From: Candidula unifasciata
Lineage: Eukaryota > Mollusca > Gastropoda > Stylommatophora > Geomitridae
DNA: 64,000 nt
Reading direction: 5' to 3'
NCBI GenBank assembly: GCA_905116865.2
Contig: CAJHNH020008543.1
Coordinates: 1,051,335-1,115,334 of the forward strand
The notes beneath the pieces were generated by a model. The model was not told where the DNA came from. It worked only from the letters and a program-made list of their open reading frames with translations, and did not search any database. Positions 1-10,030 of this stretch are shown piece after piece; the stretch's first letter is position 1; each line of letters opens with the position of its first letter. Made by a program: the position numbers and the translations under genes.

Positions 1-6
1 CAAGAC

Positions 7-625
7 GTGGAGTCGTACACCTATTTAGGCAGTAATGTAGATAAAGATGGAGGAACTGATAGAGATATTAAAATAAGAATACAAAAGGCAAGAGGGGCTT
101 TCATAGCATTAAGGAATTTGTGGAGGTCAAAAGAAATTAAAAGAAATACTAAACTAAAAATTTTTAATTCTAATGTCAAATCAGTACTTTTGTATGGGGC
201 GGAAACATGGAGAACAACCAAGGCAATTACTAATAAATTACAGACATTCATTAACTGGTGCCTGCGCAGAATAGAGGGAATAAAATGGTATGATAGAATA
301 ACTAATGTAGAACTTTGGGAGAGAACTAAACAGGCTCCAGTGGATCAGGAGGTGAGGAAAAGACGCTGGCGTTGGATAGGGCACACACTGAGAAAACAGG
401 AGAACAGCATAACTAGAATGTCTTTGCATTGGAACCCACAGGGGCATAGGAATAAAGGAAGGCCAAAAAACACATGGAGAAGAGAGCTGGAGAATGAGGT
501 TAGAAAGATTGGGAGGACATAGGGAGAGCTCCATGCAATGGCGAAGGATAGAACGACTTGGCCTGAGTTGGTTGAGGGCCTATGCTCCATTGGGGGATAG
601 AAAGGCAGAAGAAGAAGACATTGTT
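7..625 (+). mobile_element. 3' end of a non-LTR retrotransposon (RTE-like), C-terminal part of ORF2
   Basis: The frame at 7-522 encodes the region after the reverse transcriptase of an APE-type LINE. Visible landmarks are YLGS near the start, VLLYGAETW at about residue 60, the W-x-W-I-G-H motif near residue 125 and the GRPKNTWRREL block near residue 155. The frame breaks near 520 and continues in another frame to an ending rich in GAAGAAGAAG at about 603-622, the usual kind of tail for this group. RT and endonuclease are absent because the window starts inside the element. It resembles the C-terminus of the minus-strand LINE at 26.9-31.4 kb. It is a dead fragment. The clade assignment is from memory of family motifs. 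Confidence 0.85.
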
Positions 626-779
626 TTAACTGAACGCTTCTGGAAGCCAATTTTCAAACTGTACAAAACTATGCCACCTGTTACCGAAACAAGTCTTTGA
701 GAGCTGAAGACTGTTCACAGAATCCAGCTAAATTTACAAATTGCACACCTATACAGTATTTACACAGAAAATCAAATAG

Positions 780-1046
780 AGGGAGTCACCGTGGTGAAGT
801 GGTTAGACGCTCGCCTGCAGATCTCAAGGTTGGAATTCGAGTCCTGACTTATTTTCAAAAATAACCCTGACCCCCAGGCCGACCCAGCCTTGAGTGGGTA
901 CCAAGTACAAGTCCTGTGAAGTAAAGGCAGCCGGCGTGATGCTGACTATATCACCCACCCAGTACCGATTGGTTTATAAAATATAGTTCAAGCCCTCTAT
1001 GCCTAAAACTCCTAAAGGAGTGGAAAACGGTAATTTACTTAACTTA
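780..1046 (+). mobile_element. SINE family A, full copy (tRNA-derived head)
   Basis: The head at about 785-850 has a Pol III A box (GTGGTGAAGTGGTTAGACG) and a B box-like GGTTGGAATTCGAGTCC. The body contains GACCCAGCC, GTAAAGGCAGCCGGCGTGATG and GATTGGTTTATAAAATATAG. It ends with CCTAAAGGAGTGGAAAACGG. The same body recurs in at least seven other places in this window on both strands, which is why I treat it as a SINE family. Confidence 0.85.
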
Positions 1047-1363
1047 ATTAATAAAACATGAGGCATTACATTTTGACCATTACAGTTAAATATGTTTGTC
1101 AAGGCAAGTGAAACTATCTTTGTACATGTGGTGCTCTGACTGTGCTACCCACATCTTGAACTCTGACAGCTCCCTTTTAGCTAAGACCAGCAGACCCCTC
1201 ATAATTTTTAAGGCAAGGATCCCATACTTTTCAATTTCAAATCTTTGGACCTATCAAGGATCAAACAGTGGAGAATGGAGAGTAAGAAGCAAGAACAAAT
1301 TTCATAATCTAAATAATCTAAACCATCATCATCACTGGCATGATGAGGGCTGACAGAATGACA

Positions 1364-1580
1364 TGGCTGAAGCATACACAGAGACTGGCAGATGACAGAG
1401 ATTTAAAAACTGCGTACACAGGAAAGTTGAATGGAACCAGACTAAAAAACTAATGAAGTCAAGCTTAGACACTTGGAGTAACCAACTGGGAAGAGTAGAC
1501 CAATCACATAGATAAATAGAGGTGAGTGATATCTGCAACAATGAACCTCAAGGGGTCGGAGTGCTGAAAAAAAAGATTCT
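1364..1580 (+). mobile_element. LINE 3'-end remnant ('NLKG' tail family)
   Basis: The degraded plus-strand reading ends in VISATMNLKG at about 1529-1555, followed by an A-rich run. The minus-strand fragment at 3101-3268 ends in the almost identical VISAAMNLKGLGML followed by GAAGAAGAAG. The two copies define the C-terminus and tail of one LINE family. Upstream codons carry several stops. Confidence 0.55.
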
Positions 1581-1600
1581 GAATGGATATAAATGCTGCA

Positions 1601-1802
1601 CAGAGTACAAGTCCTTATTTTATGTAATGGTACAAGAGCTCCATGGAGTCACTACTGTCAGCTTTATCCCTTTTTATGGTTGTATAGACAGGGTGGAAGG
1701 CGCCTTCAGCCTGAGGATTTAGGGGCGGCTGGCTAGTGCTGTCGTCACAGACTGCAGTTTAGGATGTTTAATTCCACCCTTGACAGAAAAACTACATCAC
1801 CT

Positions 1803-1846
<44 letters not shown>

Positions 1847-1848
1847 GT

Positions 1849-1945
<97 letters not shown>

Positions 1946-2275
1946 CAAACTTGGGTCTCCCACACAAGAGCCTGGCATTGTAACCGCTCGGCCAGCTGCT
2001 CCTTCTCCATGAAGTACAAGTACTTATTTCATTTAAGACACCACTTAAGTACCAGTTTTTACTTCACTGAATGGTACAAACTCTGGGTAGAGTACAACGA
2101 TTTATTTCACTAAATGGTAAAAACTCTGTGTAGAGTACAACGATTTATTTCATTGAATGATACAAACTCTGGGTACAGTACAATGATTTATTTCACTTAA
2201 TGATACAAAAATACAAAAGCTGCATAGAGTACAAGAACTCACTTCATTAAATGGTACAAATGTTGCAATCTGTCG
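1601..2275. repeat. Interrupted 43-51 bp minisatellite derived from a TMEM201 exon/intron junction
   Basis: Units with the pattern GAGTACAA..ATTTATTTCA..AATGGTACAAA start at about 2011, 2047, 2090, 2133, 2176 and 2227, with 43 to 51 bp spacing. The last unit is the 3' end of the TMEM201 exon plus its splice donor. A further unit at 1601-1645 is separated from the rest by an insertion (1648-2010) that holds a poly-G tract and a tRNA-like SINE head. Confidence 0.8.
1648..2010 (-). mobile_element. tRNA-like SINE insertion carrying a 138-nt poly-G/poly-C tract
   Basis: Read on the minus strand, 2007-1950 begins GGAGCAGCTGGCCGAGCGG, a good A box, and has a B box-like segment before a long C run (plus-strand G at 1807-1944, broken only by TGTG near 1846). 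The remaining part to about 1650 is unassigned. It sits between two units of the same minisatellite, so it looks inserted. The family was not seen elsewhere in the window. Confidence 0.5.
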
Positions 2276-2416
2276 AAGCTTCAATACTTGGTTCTGGGAA
2301 CAACTCTTGCATAGAACAGATGACCCAGTTATAAACTCAGACTGTGAACAGACTGTGGGCGTCTTGAACTCTTTCACCTCAAACTGATCTGTCAGTAGCT
2401 GGTTGTAGTCCCCGTC
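2243..2416 (-). CDS. TMEM201: TMEM201 (SAMP1/NET5), internal exon with second CxxC of the Ima1-type domain
   Basis: On the minus strand an acceptor (CTGCTAG at 2417) opens an exon of exactly 58 codons, closed by the donor GAA|GTGAGT at 2242. It begins D-G-D-Y-N, the segment that follows QYNGF in TMEM201 proteins. It continues with VLCKSCSQNQVLKLRQIA, matching the conserved C-x2-C, N-Q, K and Q-L/I-A positions of the Ima1 N-terminal domain. TMEM201 is an inner nuclear membrane protein that links the nuclear envelope to the cytoskeleton; this domain is thought to bind zinc. The upstream exon at 4723-4582 ends in phase 0, as required here. The following exon, expected to carry the next CxxC, was not found and probably lies beyond the start of the window. 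The donor end is the seed of the adjacent minisatellite. Confidence 0.85.
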
Positions 2417-2639
2417 CTAGCAGATTCAATAAGTTGGTCATTAATCAGAAGGATAAAAAAGGTAATTAAGAATATAATCAATCTTATAGCTATGACTCCT
2501 AGAGATTAATATATAGGCGAAAAATTTGTTGAGGCCTCAGAGATGTTCTTTTCCATGAATTTCTTAGAATTCCTTGGACAGTCAACCCAGATGTTTTGTA
2601 AGATCTCAAAATCAACTTATTACAAATATCAGAAAGAGA

Positions 2640-2850
2640 CAGCCGTCATTTTTTTGGTCATTTTATGAAACGAAGGAAACTGGACTAGGTTGTGACCACT
2701 GGAAAGATTTGTGGAAAGATAGACAGAGGAAGACAACGTGAGAAGATTCTTGACAAATCTTTTGTCATGGCTTGCAGTGGTGTCAACACATGAACTGATA
2801 CATGTTGTTGAAGATCACAGATTGCTGAGAGGAATGGTACTTAATGATGA
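2640..2850 (+). mobile_element. LINE 3'-end remnant with TGATGATGA tail
   Basis: The plus-strand reading contains HFMKR, TTGKICGK and RGRQREKILD in sequence, then decays, and ends with TGATGATGAT near 2845. This is the C-terminal block of the LINE family also present at 36.1, 51.9, 53.1 and 60.6 kb. Stops interrupt it. Confidence 0.7.
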
Positions 2851-2959
2851 TGATAAATGTATTACTTCTTCTTCGGTCCTGTATCCCCAGTAGAATACAG
2901 GCCACCAAACAAACCGAGCCAAACAGTCATATTAAAAAAAATATTTGTAGCATTATCAA

Positions 2960-3100
2960 TCAAATAAGTGGGAGAGTGAAATTTGCTTTACGTGGAAAAA
3001 TTAAGGGCAAGAACTGCAAAAGAAGACAGAGAGAGATGTTTTTGTAAAGGGAAAACAGCAGAGCAATAATTAATACAAGCAACCTCAGTGTCATGATAAT
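2960..3100 (-). pseudogene. Short ORF with signal-peptide-like start (repeat R2, first part)
   Basis: A minus-strand ORF of 44 codons starts at 3094 and stops at 2960. Its first 20 residues are a strongly hydrophobic leader (Thr-Leu-Arg, then mostly Leu/Ile/Ala/Phe). The same DNA and a related leader occur at 11389-11460, just after a Ty3/Gypsy-type integrase C-terminus. It could be the start of the extra 3' ORF that some Gypsy-type elements carry after pol, but nothing downstream confirms this. Confidence 0.45.
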
Positions 3101-3268
3101 CTTCTTCAACTTCTTCTTCAGCATTCCAAGCCCTTGAGGTTCATTGCTGCAGATATCACTCGCCTCTATTTATCTCTCTGGCTGGCCTTCCCTTTCCAGC
3201 AGGTGACAAAAAGTATTTGCAGGTCTGTATGGACATTATCTCTCCATTGTCTTCTTGGTCTGACTTGT
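3101..3268 (-). mobile_element. LINE 3'-end fragment inserted in repeat R2
   Basis: On the minus strand this reads CRRRWRDNVHTDLQ, KGKASQRDK and RRVISAAMNLKGLGML, ending in a (GAA)n tail at 3101-3120. It is the tail family seen at 1364-1580. It separates two parts of repeat R2 that are contiguous at 11272-11448, so it must have inserted after R2. Confidence 0.7.
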
Positions 3269-3365
3269 GGACTATGATTTTAAATTTTAAAGCACTGTTT
3301 TTCAGTTGTAAAGTTTAATAAAGTAGACACAAACAACAGATTGCACAATTTATCGCCTGACATAT
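3269..3365 (-). repeat. Repeat R2, second part
   Basis: The reverse complement contains ATTGTGCAATCTGTTGTTTG and continues through TTTACAAC and GCTTTAAA. It matches 11277-11365 closely. The two R2 copies have opposite orientation. Confidence 0.7.
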
Positions 3366-3369
3366 TTCG

Positions 3370-4410
3370 CTGTATTTCGTAAGCTGCATACTAGTTACAA
3401 TTACATAAATGAAGCAAATAAGTGAATCCTTACAAATGAAGCCCAAATTCAACAACATTCACACATAACTGCCTGTTTTACTAGGGCAGTCACAGCGTCA
3501 GAATCATGTCTTTTTTTAATACAAAGTTCAGGGTTGGAGGTAACAAGTCGCGACGGCTTGCATTTTTTTTTTTTTAAGTTGGAAAAAAAAAAAAAAGGGA
3601 CCAAACACCTGAGTAAGGAAAATTATAAAAGCCAGAAAATGGAAGTTATCTGGTCAGACTCAGCAAAGACTTGGATATAATCAGCAGATTATTTATGGCA
3701 CAAACACCAATATGAAGATTTGAGAGATGTTTATTATTCAACGGATCAACATCATGGCAAACAGTTGTAGCCCAAAAGTGCTCCGTTCTACTTCTAATTC
3801 AAGCATGAGCTTGAAAAACCTCAGCACAGTGCACAAACTCTACTACCCTGACGAGTATCCTGAAATACTTTAGGTAGAATTTTAACTCAAAATTTTGCCT
3901 GAGCAGTGCCGTTAGCCTACTCTTTTCAATTTCCAACTGCAGAGGGATTTTTTTAATGTGCGCAACACAATGTACATGGGCATCTGGTCTTACTACCCAG
4001 AGACCAGGGAAAATTGCTTGAGATTTGAGAGATCTTAACTTCAGACTGTCAAGACCAACTGCAGTAGTTCTGTACAGGTTTACTTTCTTTCTTTGGCCAT
4101 CTGAATAGCGATCTTATCAGATTTCTCAGCTTTAAACATAAAATTCTTAATGTCTGAACAATATTACTGATTTACACTAGATTGGTTCTATTTCCTGACT
4201 CTAAAGGGGTGTTCAGTACCTCATCTTGATACATCCTTGTCCTCTTTCCCTAGTAGTTCAGCCAGCTTGTTCTTCTAACAGTGAAATCATAGTGTAGTTT
4301 GAATCCTTTTCCTTCCTCTTCTGTGCAAATCAGTAATTGGTCACTTTTCACATGCTATTAAGAGATATTGGGTGTGTTCTGTTTCTGTATTGGGTCCAAC
4401 GTCCCTGTAA
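3370..4410. other. No recognised gene (TMEM201 intron)
   Basis: AT-rich sequence with short homopolymers (T and A runs at 3565-3597). I see no coding signal or repeat relationship here. It lies between the two TMEM201 exons. Confidence 0.5.
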
Positions 4411-4414
4411 CCAA

Positions 4415-4478
4415 AAAATGCTGGGGTTGGTTCTGCAACATCCTGTAAAGGATACGCAACTAACTTAACAATATGGGG
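4415..4478 (+). mobile_element. SINE family B, 3' tail fragment
   Basis: GCTGGGGTTGGTTCTGCAAC followed by TCCTGTAAAGGATACGCAAC matches the end of the full SINE B copy at 21580-21825. The head is missing. Confidence 0.75.
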
Positions 4479-4581
4479 GTATTTGAATAGTAAACACTGT
4501 TTTTTTTTAGTGTCAGGTTAGTTGGATCAATCAGCCATTCAACGTTTGATTCAAATAAATAAGCAATGTTAGGGTAGTTAC

Positions 4582-4723
4582 CTCAGTGAAACCATTATAC
4601 TGATCACAGTATGGGCATCTCCATGAATCAGCTTTCTCAGACTGTGTGTCCACATCTTCATTGCAAAACCAACAGTTTAATCTGAACTTTTGTGATCTTT
4701 TTCCTCTTGTGTCTTGTTTCAAC
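4582..4723 (-). CDS. TMEM201: TMEM201 (SAMP1/NET5), internal exon with NCWFC zinc motif
   Basis: A minus-strand acceptor (TTTTTGTTTTTAG at 4724) and donor (GAG|GTAACT at 4581) bound a 142-nt exon: one base completing a codon, then 47 codons. It encodes LNCWFCNEDV, then SWRCPYCDQYNGFTE, the hallmark C-x2-C ... C-P-x-C-x-Q-Y-N-G-F of the Ima1/TMEM201 N-terminal domain. It ends in phase 0 and continues directly into the exon at 2416, which starts D-G-D-Y-N. An upstream exon carrying the start codon and first transmembrane segment was not identified. The intervening intron of about 2.2 kb carries SINE, LINE and R2 insertions. Confidence 0.88.
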
Positions 4724-4736
4724 CTAAAAACAAAAA

Positions 4737-4885
4737 TACAATGGTTGAAACTGACGATGAACTGCAGACAGGCATTAATGAATGGTTCAAGACACGGGCG
4801 CAGACTTCGATGACATTGGAATTAAGAACCTGGTGCCATGTTACCAAAAACGTGAAGTCAATGGTGACTATGTTGAGAAATAATG
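4737..4885 (+). pseudogene. Tc1/mariner-superfamily transposase, C-terminal remnant
   Basis: Reading with one frame change gives DDELQTGINEWFKTRA, then ADFDDIGIKNLVPCYQKR, then NGDYVEK and a stop at about 4885. I recognise this as the usual C-terminus of mariner-like (IS630-type) transposases. The DDE core is missing. An AATAAA-type signal and T run follow. Confidence 0.7.
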
Positions 4886-5101
4886 TAAATGTGTGGTTCA
4901 CTTTTGGTTGTAATAAATCATTTTTATATTTGATGTTTTTTTTTTTTTTTTAATATTCATACCGGGACCTAATTAAAAAACGCTTCTTGTGTATCCATTT
5001 ACAATTAACATACAAGCTAAATAAAGGTGCCAGTGGTACACATTTGTTTAATCCTTTTGCTACCAAGCAATTAACCATATGTTTTTTTTGTATTTCAAGT
5101 A

Positions 5102-5490
5102 CAGGGTTATTCAAAATGATTGATAAACTTTCATTGATGTATATTTTACACTTTATTCATGTATAATCCTTTGAATAGACATTACATATTAATAATAGAC
5201 ATATAAAAGAGAAGGAAAGGAAAGTCTAAAGTTTTACAAACTTACAAAAGAGGTTTTAGATGTTCAATTTGGTCTATGACCGCTGCATGGTGGCCATCTT
5301 ACTCGGAATTGAAGGGCCCTTGGTGGCACGAGCATGCACACTCTAGTGGCTGGTTATACAACTGCGCTCTAGCAGTATTCTTCAAAACTTTAGACCTTTC
5401 CCTCTCTCTTGTATGTATATTAATAATATTTAATGTACATTCAAGAAAATATGCATGAATGAAAGTGTATCCATCATTTTGAATAACCTG
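5102..5490. mobile_element. 389-bp MITE, Tc1/mariner type, TA target duplication
   Basis: Left end CAGGGTTATTCAAAATGATT and right end (reverse complement) CAGGTTATTCAAAATGATGG form long inverted repeats. Similarity continues inward for about 50 bp, with further matches such as TCTAAAGTTTT. Both ends are flanked by TA (5100-5101 and 5491-5492). There is no transposase ORF, so it is non-autonomous. Confidence 0.88.
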
Positions 5491-5689
5491 TATAATGTAA
5501 TGTTCTTGCTGTCGTCTATCACAGATACATGTTCTATTATAATGTTGTATTTAAATTACAAGTTTAACCATTTCTGCTCCAATGTCTCCACTGAACTACT
5601 TCAGATCTAAGTATTGATTGCTTGTAAGCTCAACTCTGCAGGATATGAGGGGTTAAAGTGATAGCTGCTTGGAACTGAGAGAGGTAAGG

Positions 5690-5890
5690 TCTTCACTCAT
5701 ACAGCGGTGTTGGTCTAATAAGTAAACAGTCAAGGACCTTTCCAAGCAAACTGGGATGGAGAGAGGGTTATGATGGTAGATCCACTCTTAAAGACTGACC
5801 CACACTTGATAGGTGGTCAACAACTCGTCATCTGCCTTCACTTACCATGACACTTATTGATACCCATCAAACAAATCGGCCTTGATGCAA
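5690..5890 (-). mobile_element. Diverged SINE family A copy
   Basis: The order of GGTGGTCAACA, CTGCCTTCACTTACC and ATACCCATCA follows the reverse complement of the SINE A body. Identity is low and no head is recognisable. Confidence 0.35.
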
Positions 5891-6960
5891 ATTCTTCTTT
5901 ATTTTCTCTGCATTTAACCTTAAAACGGCTAGGCTGTGATGTGTGCGCCTTTCAGAAAACTTTTAATTAGTCACTTTTTACGACAGGCTCATTAAGGAGC
6001 AGTGGATCGATTGTTCCTTTTACAAAAAATGTGGGAAATGCAGAATCTGCCTGATATAATTGTTTATATACTTATAAGCAACGTATATATATGAGTAAGT
6101 ACCTGAGCCGCTGTCTAGTCTGTGGCTTAAAGCATTGTTTCCAAACCCTTTACTTCCTAAGCCTTTCTAAAATTCATATGCCCCTTATGTAATTTAAACT
6201 CTGGATGAGTCCATTTTTGAACTTTCCCCTTAACAATCAAATTCCCATCCCCATTGATACCAGCAGTGGGTGGTTTAGAAAACGACTGCTCTCGCAGCTT
6301 TCAGTCAGTGACATGAGAGCTTTCAGTCAGTGACATGAGAGTTGCACTGTGGAAGAGACTGCATTGGTTGGTTAGGACCTAACCACAAATATATTTATAT
6401 AGTAAGTGGATACACTCACACTGCTTTGCAGGCAACCTCTATTGTTGAGACAGCACAACAATGTGAATGTCTGTTAACAAGTAAAAGGTGTGGTGTCTTC
6501 CCTGGTGAGAACAACACAGACACTACCCTGATTAAAGAAGAGAAGCCCTTCCCCAACCACTCCTCACCATCACACATTAGCAGTTGTAAAAAAAAAAAAA
6601 AAGATTGAAGAGAGAGAGAGTTTGGCACTTCTTCGAACAGCGACCCTGGGGGGAGGGGGGGGGGGGGGAGCTAAAATCTACTGTTTGCTTGATGGCGCCA
6701 TAAGGAAGACAATCCATTGTTTGTGTACATTTACATAATGATGTTCTGTATTTTTAATATAATTTTTTTCAGGTTTGGGTTGTTAGGGTAAAACCTAATC
6801 TAAAACAATACTAAATATAAAAGAATGTTATTATTATGTAAATTTACTCCAAAAATTAATTACAGCCCGGGTAATTAAAGTAATGTCCAACTGCCAGACA
6901 ATCATAGCACCAACAGCAGTACAGCTACAAGTACATATCAAAAGATTCCACTCAAAATGT
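5891..6960. other. No recognised gene
   Basis: Holds a 22-bp tandem duplication (AGCTTTCAGTCAGTGACATG... twice at 6297-6340), an A run at 6589-6602 and a G-rich tract at 6649-6670. No coding similarity noticed. Confidence 0.5.
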
Positions 6961-7580
6961 GATAACTAAGATATGAAGATCAACACAGACAAAACAGAAG
7001 TGATGACATTCTCCAGAAAAGGAAGAAGCACCAATATCAAAATTGATGAAAACCAATTAAAGCAGGCAAAGGATTTTACATATCTGGTAAGCTTTTTTTT
7101 TTTTTTTTTTCAGAAGATGGAAGAATGAATAAAGAAATCCAAAAAAGATTCAATAAAGCCTGTCAAGTTTTAGGAAAAATGGCACTCATTTTTAAATTCA
7201 AGCATGTGAATAGGAACACTAAAAGAACACTGTTTAACACAATATTATTACCAACACTTTGCTATCAATGTCAAACATGGACACTGTCTTCAGAAGACAG
7301 AAGGAAAATTGCCACGACAGATATGAAATGTTTATGTACTATGCTAGGTGTAATGAGGAAAGATCAACTTGGGAAAAATGATATTTGGAGGATAATTGGC
7401 ACAGAACCAATACTGAACTTTAAAGGTAGACAACGAATCAAATAGTTTGGCTATGTAACAAGATTGGCAGTAGACAGGGCGGCACAGAGAGCAAATGTTA
7501 TACAGATACAGTGGTAACAGACCCAGAGGTCGACCACGCAGAAAACTGACCTCAGAAATATCAGAGACACTAAAAAGTAC
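6961..7580 (+). mobile_element. RTE-like LINE fragment (region after the RT domain)
   Basis: MKINTDKTEVMTF, DFTYL, FNKACQVLGKM, LPTLCYQCQTW and ATTDMKCLC follow the order of the C-terminal half of the full RTE element at 45.2-48.3 kb (KINTTKTETM, EFKYLG, PTLCYQCYTWTL, TTEMKCLRR). A T run at 7088-7110 interrupts the frame after YL. Readable homology fades after about 7580. Confidence 0.85.
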
Positions 7581-7796
7581 TATATATAAAGCGAACAGAA
7601 GGGCCTGTTCTATAGATCTTTTCCTCCTCTGACGCCGTGAGGCATTCCAGGAGTAGAGAAAAAAAGAAGTCAAACTGCAACAGATAGATTACGTCCACAT
7701 AGGGTCGCCGTTCGAAGGATGTCAGGAGTTGCTCAGTTGCATAAAACCGTCGTTTCCTTGTACTTGTTGGATGCAATTAAATTGTTCGTGTTATTT

Positions 7797-7965
7797 TGAA
7801 GCCCCACCACACTCTGACTGGCTGTTGCCGGGTTCCTAATATAACCTAACAATTGAACGGTGTTTCGGGGACCTCTCCACGGGTGATCCTTGTCCGCACG
7901 GTGGCACTTTGTGTCACAAGGTGTTTATCGCTCTGTGTGATGTCCTGGTGGGGTAAAACTTACTT
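7797..7965 (+). repeat. Interspersed repeat R1, copy 1
   Basis: Shares AAGCCCCACC, GGACCTCTCCACGG, GTGGC.CTTTGTGTCA and GTGTTTATCGCT..GTGATG with 44880-45078 (minus) and 62978-63155 (plus). The family is unknown to me; no A or B box is obvious. Confidence 0.7.
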
Positions 7966-8299
7966 ACTTTACTAACAATGTCAAGAGTTGATTCAAATGT
8001 ATACTAATAATACTAATTAATACTAATATTTAATAGCGGCTGGTCGTGGATCATTTCATTACTCACCGTTTAAACCAGAAAACAATAGTAATTCCGGTGA
8101 CAAACAATAGCAAGCACAACTTCCGCAAATTTATATCCAACAAAACTACTTGTGCAACAAAATCAGCCAAATAATTGTGAAACATTTTCCGAGGAGCCGG
8201 CGCCAGATTGCCTTACTTTTGGTCCGCTAGACCAGGCGGTGTCGGACAGAGTGCTCTGGCCTCTGCCCATGTTTTTATAGAAACAAAAACATGGAACAG

Positions 8300-8825
8300 T
8301 TTGTCAGATACGACTCAAACTTTCTTCTTTGCGTTCGGTTTCGTATGTTCAAGTGGGTTGCCTCTATGAACTCGCATGTCAGCAGCATGTCCTTTATGGT
8401 TCCCCATAGCTTTTTCTGCACACTTTGCTCTTGAGGCCAAGTTTCTTTTCAAAGTTGTAAGCAGGTCTGCAGAATGTACTCTGGTGTTTGTGGTCCTGTC
8501 TGACAGGTACACTGTGGGAATGTACAGACTTTATTTTATGCATGTGGTAGTTGAGCCTGTAATGTCCTGTTCGTATTCGGGAAATTGTTGTACATTGCTT
8601 TCTGTTGATGGGGTCTTTGTGGATGTTTACTGTTTGTTTGTTCTCTCCACAATTCCTTGTATTTTCCCTTGATGAGTGTTTTGATGTCTGGTAATGACAA
8701 TGAATGGGTGTGTTGTTTCTCTATTGTTCCATTTTTTGCAAGTCTGTATGCTATCTCATTTTCTAGTGTGCCACAGTGAGCCGGGATCAACTGGAAAATG
8801 ATTTGATTCTTCTTCTTCTCTGCGT
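8300..8825 (-). mobile_element. RNase H-bearing LINE, 3' fragment (family with TPEHILQTCP)
   Basis: Minus-strand frames encode LIPAHCGTLENEIAYRLAKN, the last part of an RNase H domain, then an HxxC-type tail (QTGPQTPEYILQTC). A related copy lies at 55445-55930 on the plus strand. Frameshifts separate the pieces. It abuts a second LINE-like end (GAACGCAGAGAAGAAGAAG) at 8812-8830. Confidence 0.8.
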
Positions 8826-9108
8826 TCACCAGCTATAAACTGTGGTGGGAAGTTCTTGGTTGTTCGTCCACCCTTGGACTGCTGTCCTGTTCCAGAACCT
8901 GAGTGTTGCATGTGCATTCGTTTGACAGACCTGACACATTTGTGTGCAGACTGTTGGTTCCTTGTCTCTCAGTCCGATGCACTTCGACTTCAAAGGAAGC
9001 TCCCAGTTAGTCGACTATTACGACATGCTTTGGGTAAGCAGTGGGGATATTCTTGTTTCCCTATAATAGGGCCCCGGAACCCACACGGTGGTACATACGA
9101 TTTGATTG

Positions 9109-9172
9109 TTTTCTGAGAGTCTGTTTAGGTTTTCTGAGAGTCTGTAGGTTTTCTGAGACTGTTTAGGTTTTC
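9109..9172. repeat. 19-21 bp tandem repeat, three units
   Basis: TTTTCTGAGAGTCTGTTTAG occurs three times with small deletions. No function can be read. Confidence 0.8.
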
Positions 9173-9254
9173 CATGCTGTCTGGTGGATCCCTCTGAGTC
9201 GCTCGGAGGATAACATGCAGTCACACACACACAAAAAAATTTCGCTGGATTTAA

Positions 9255-9432
9255 TTTTTTTTTTTTTTTTTAATTTTTATTAAGCACTTTAGTTGCATCA
9301 ATAAGGGCTTGCTGCTCTGCTCTGAAGTTTGTTGAGTCTTCTGTAGGCGCATAACATTTATGCTGTGGTCCCATCTTGCAGCTCCTCCGTGTCTTTTTTT
9401 TTCCCTCCCAAGATCCATCTGTGTATCCATTC
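9255..9432 (-). pseudogene. RNase H domain, N-terminal half (retrotransposon remnant)
   Basis: The minus strand reads YTDGSW near 9430, then, after about 40 codons, FRAEQQALIDATKVL. These are the first Asp and the Glu of RNase H. The second half is missing on this strand. Confidence 0.6.
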
Positions 9433-9599
9433 GGGTTTTAAAACTGTATTAAAAAATCAGGGATGCCAGAACTTGGGATGAGGTCATTAGAGCCCTCAAA
9501 CGCAAGTATCAATCCATTAGGTGCCCAGAGAAGGTTGACTGCAGAGGATCTCCAACCCGTCATTATCCTGGCTGTACACTTTCTCATACTTCAATTTGT

Positions 9600-10030
9600 C
9601 AATTTTTTGGTGTTTTCACCGACTTTTACCTTTGTCTAGTCTACGTTCTGAATGGGTAGAAAGCATTCAGAATTCGCAGGTAATCTCCATCATCTGGATC
9701 TACACACCTGGACAGGCAGGAATAGAAAGAAATGAATAAGCCGACAATCAGGCAAGTAATACAATAAATCAAACTGGAAGAAACATGAACAGAGCTGATA
9801 TCATCAAGGCTGTACGAGCTAATAAGTTGGGAGATAATGATGAATGGTTGTAGCTAACATGATTGCGTGACATGGGAGTAAAGATTAGGAAAGAACGCTT
9901 TTGCCACCTGCAAGGTCAAGGCAGAAGACACTATAACCAGCTTCTAGTAGAAATAGTTAGTAGAAGTCCTTTGGAGTGGCTGCTGCATAGCGAACTGCAA
10001 CGAATGGGAATGCCCAATATGCAGTGACGT
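9600..10030 (+). pseudogene. RNase H C-terminal half, 'GxAGxxxNE' repeat family copy
   Basis: Contains VISIIWIYTPGQAGIERNE, then after one stop ADNQAS, then a downstream block (LRDMGVKIRKERF, HLQGQGRRHYNQ, PLEWLLHS) with the same layout as the copies at 24.0, 29.4 and 32.5 kb. Several stops. Probably the 3' end of an RNase H-coding LINE. Confidence 0.65.

Noticed and set aside
1764..2113. Open frames made of poly-glycine
   Set aside because: They are translations of the G homopolymer, with no protein context.
3370..4410. Extra TMEM201 exons in the intron
   Set aside because: The two known exons already join in phase with conserved sequence across the junction, so none is needed.
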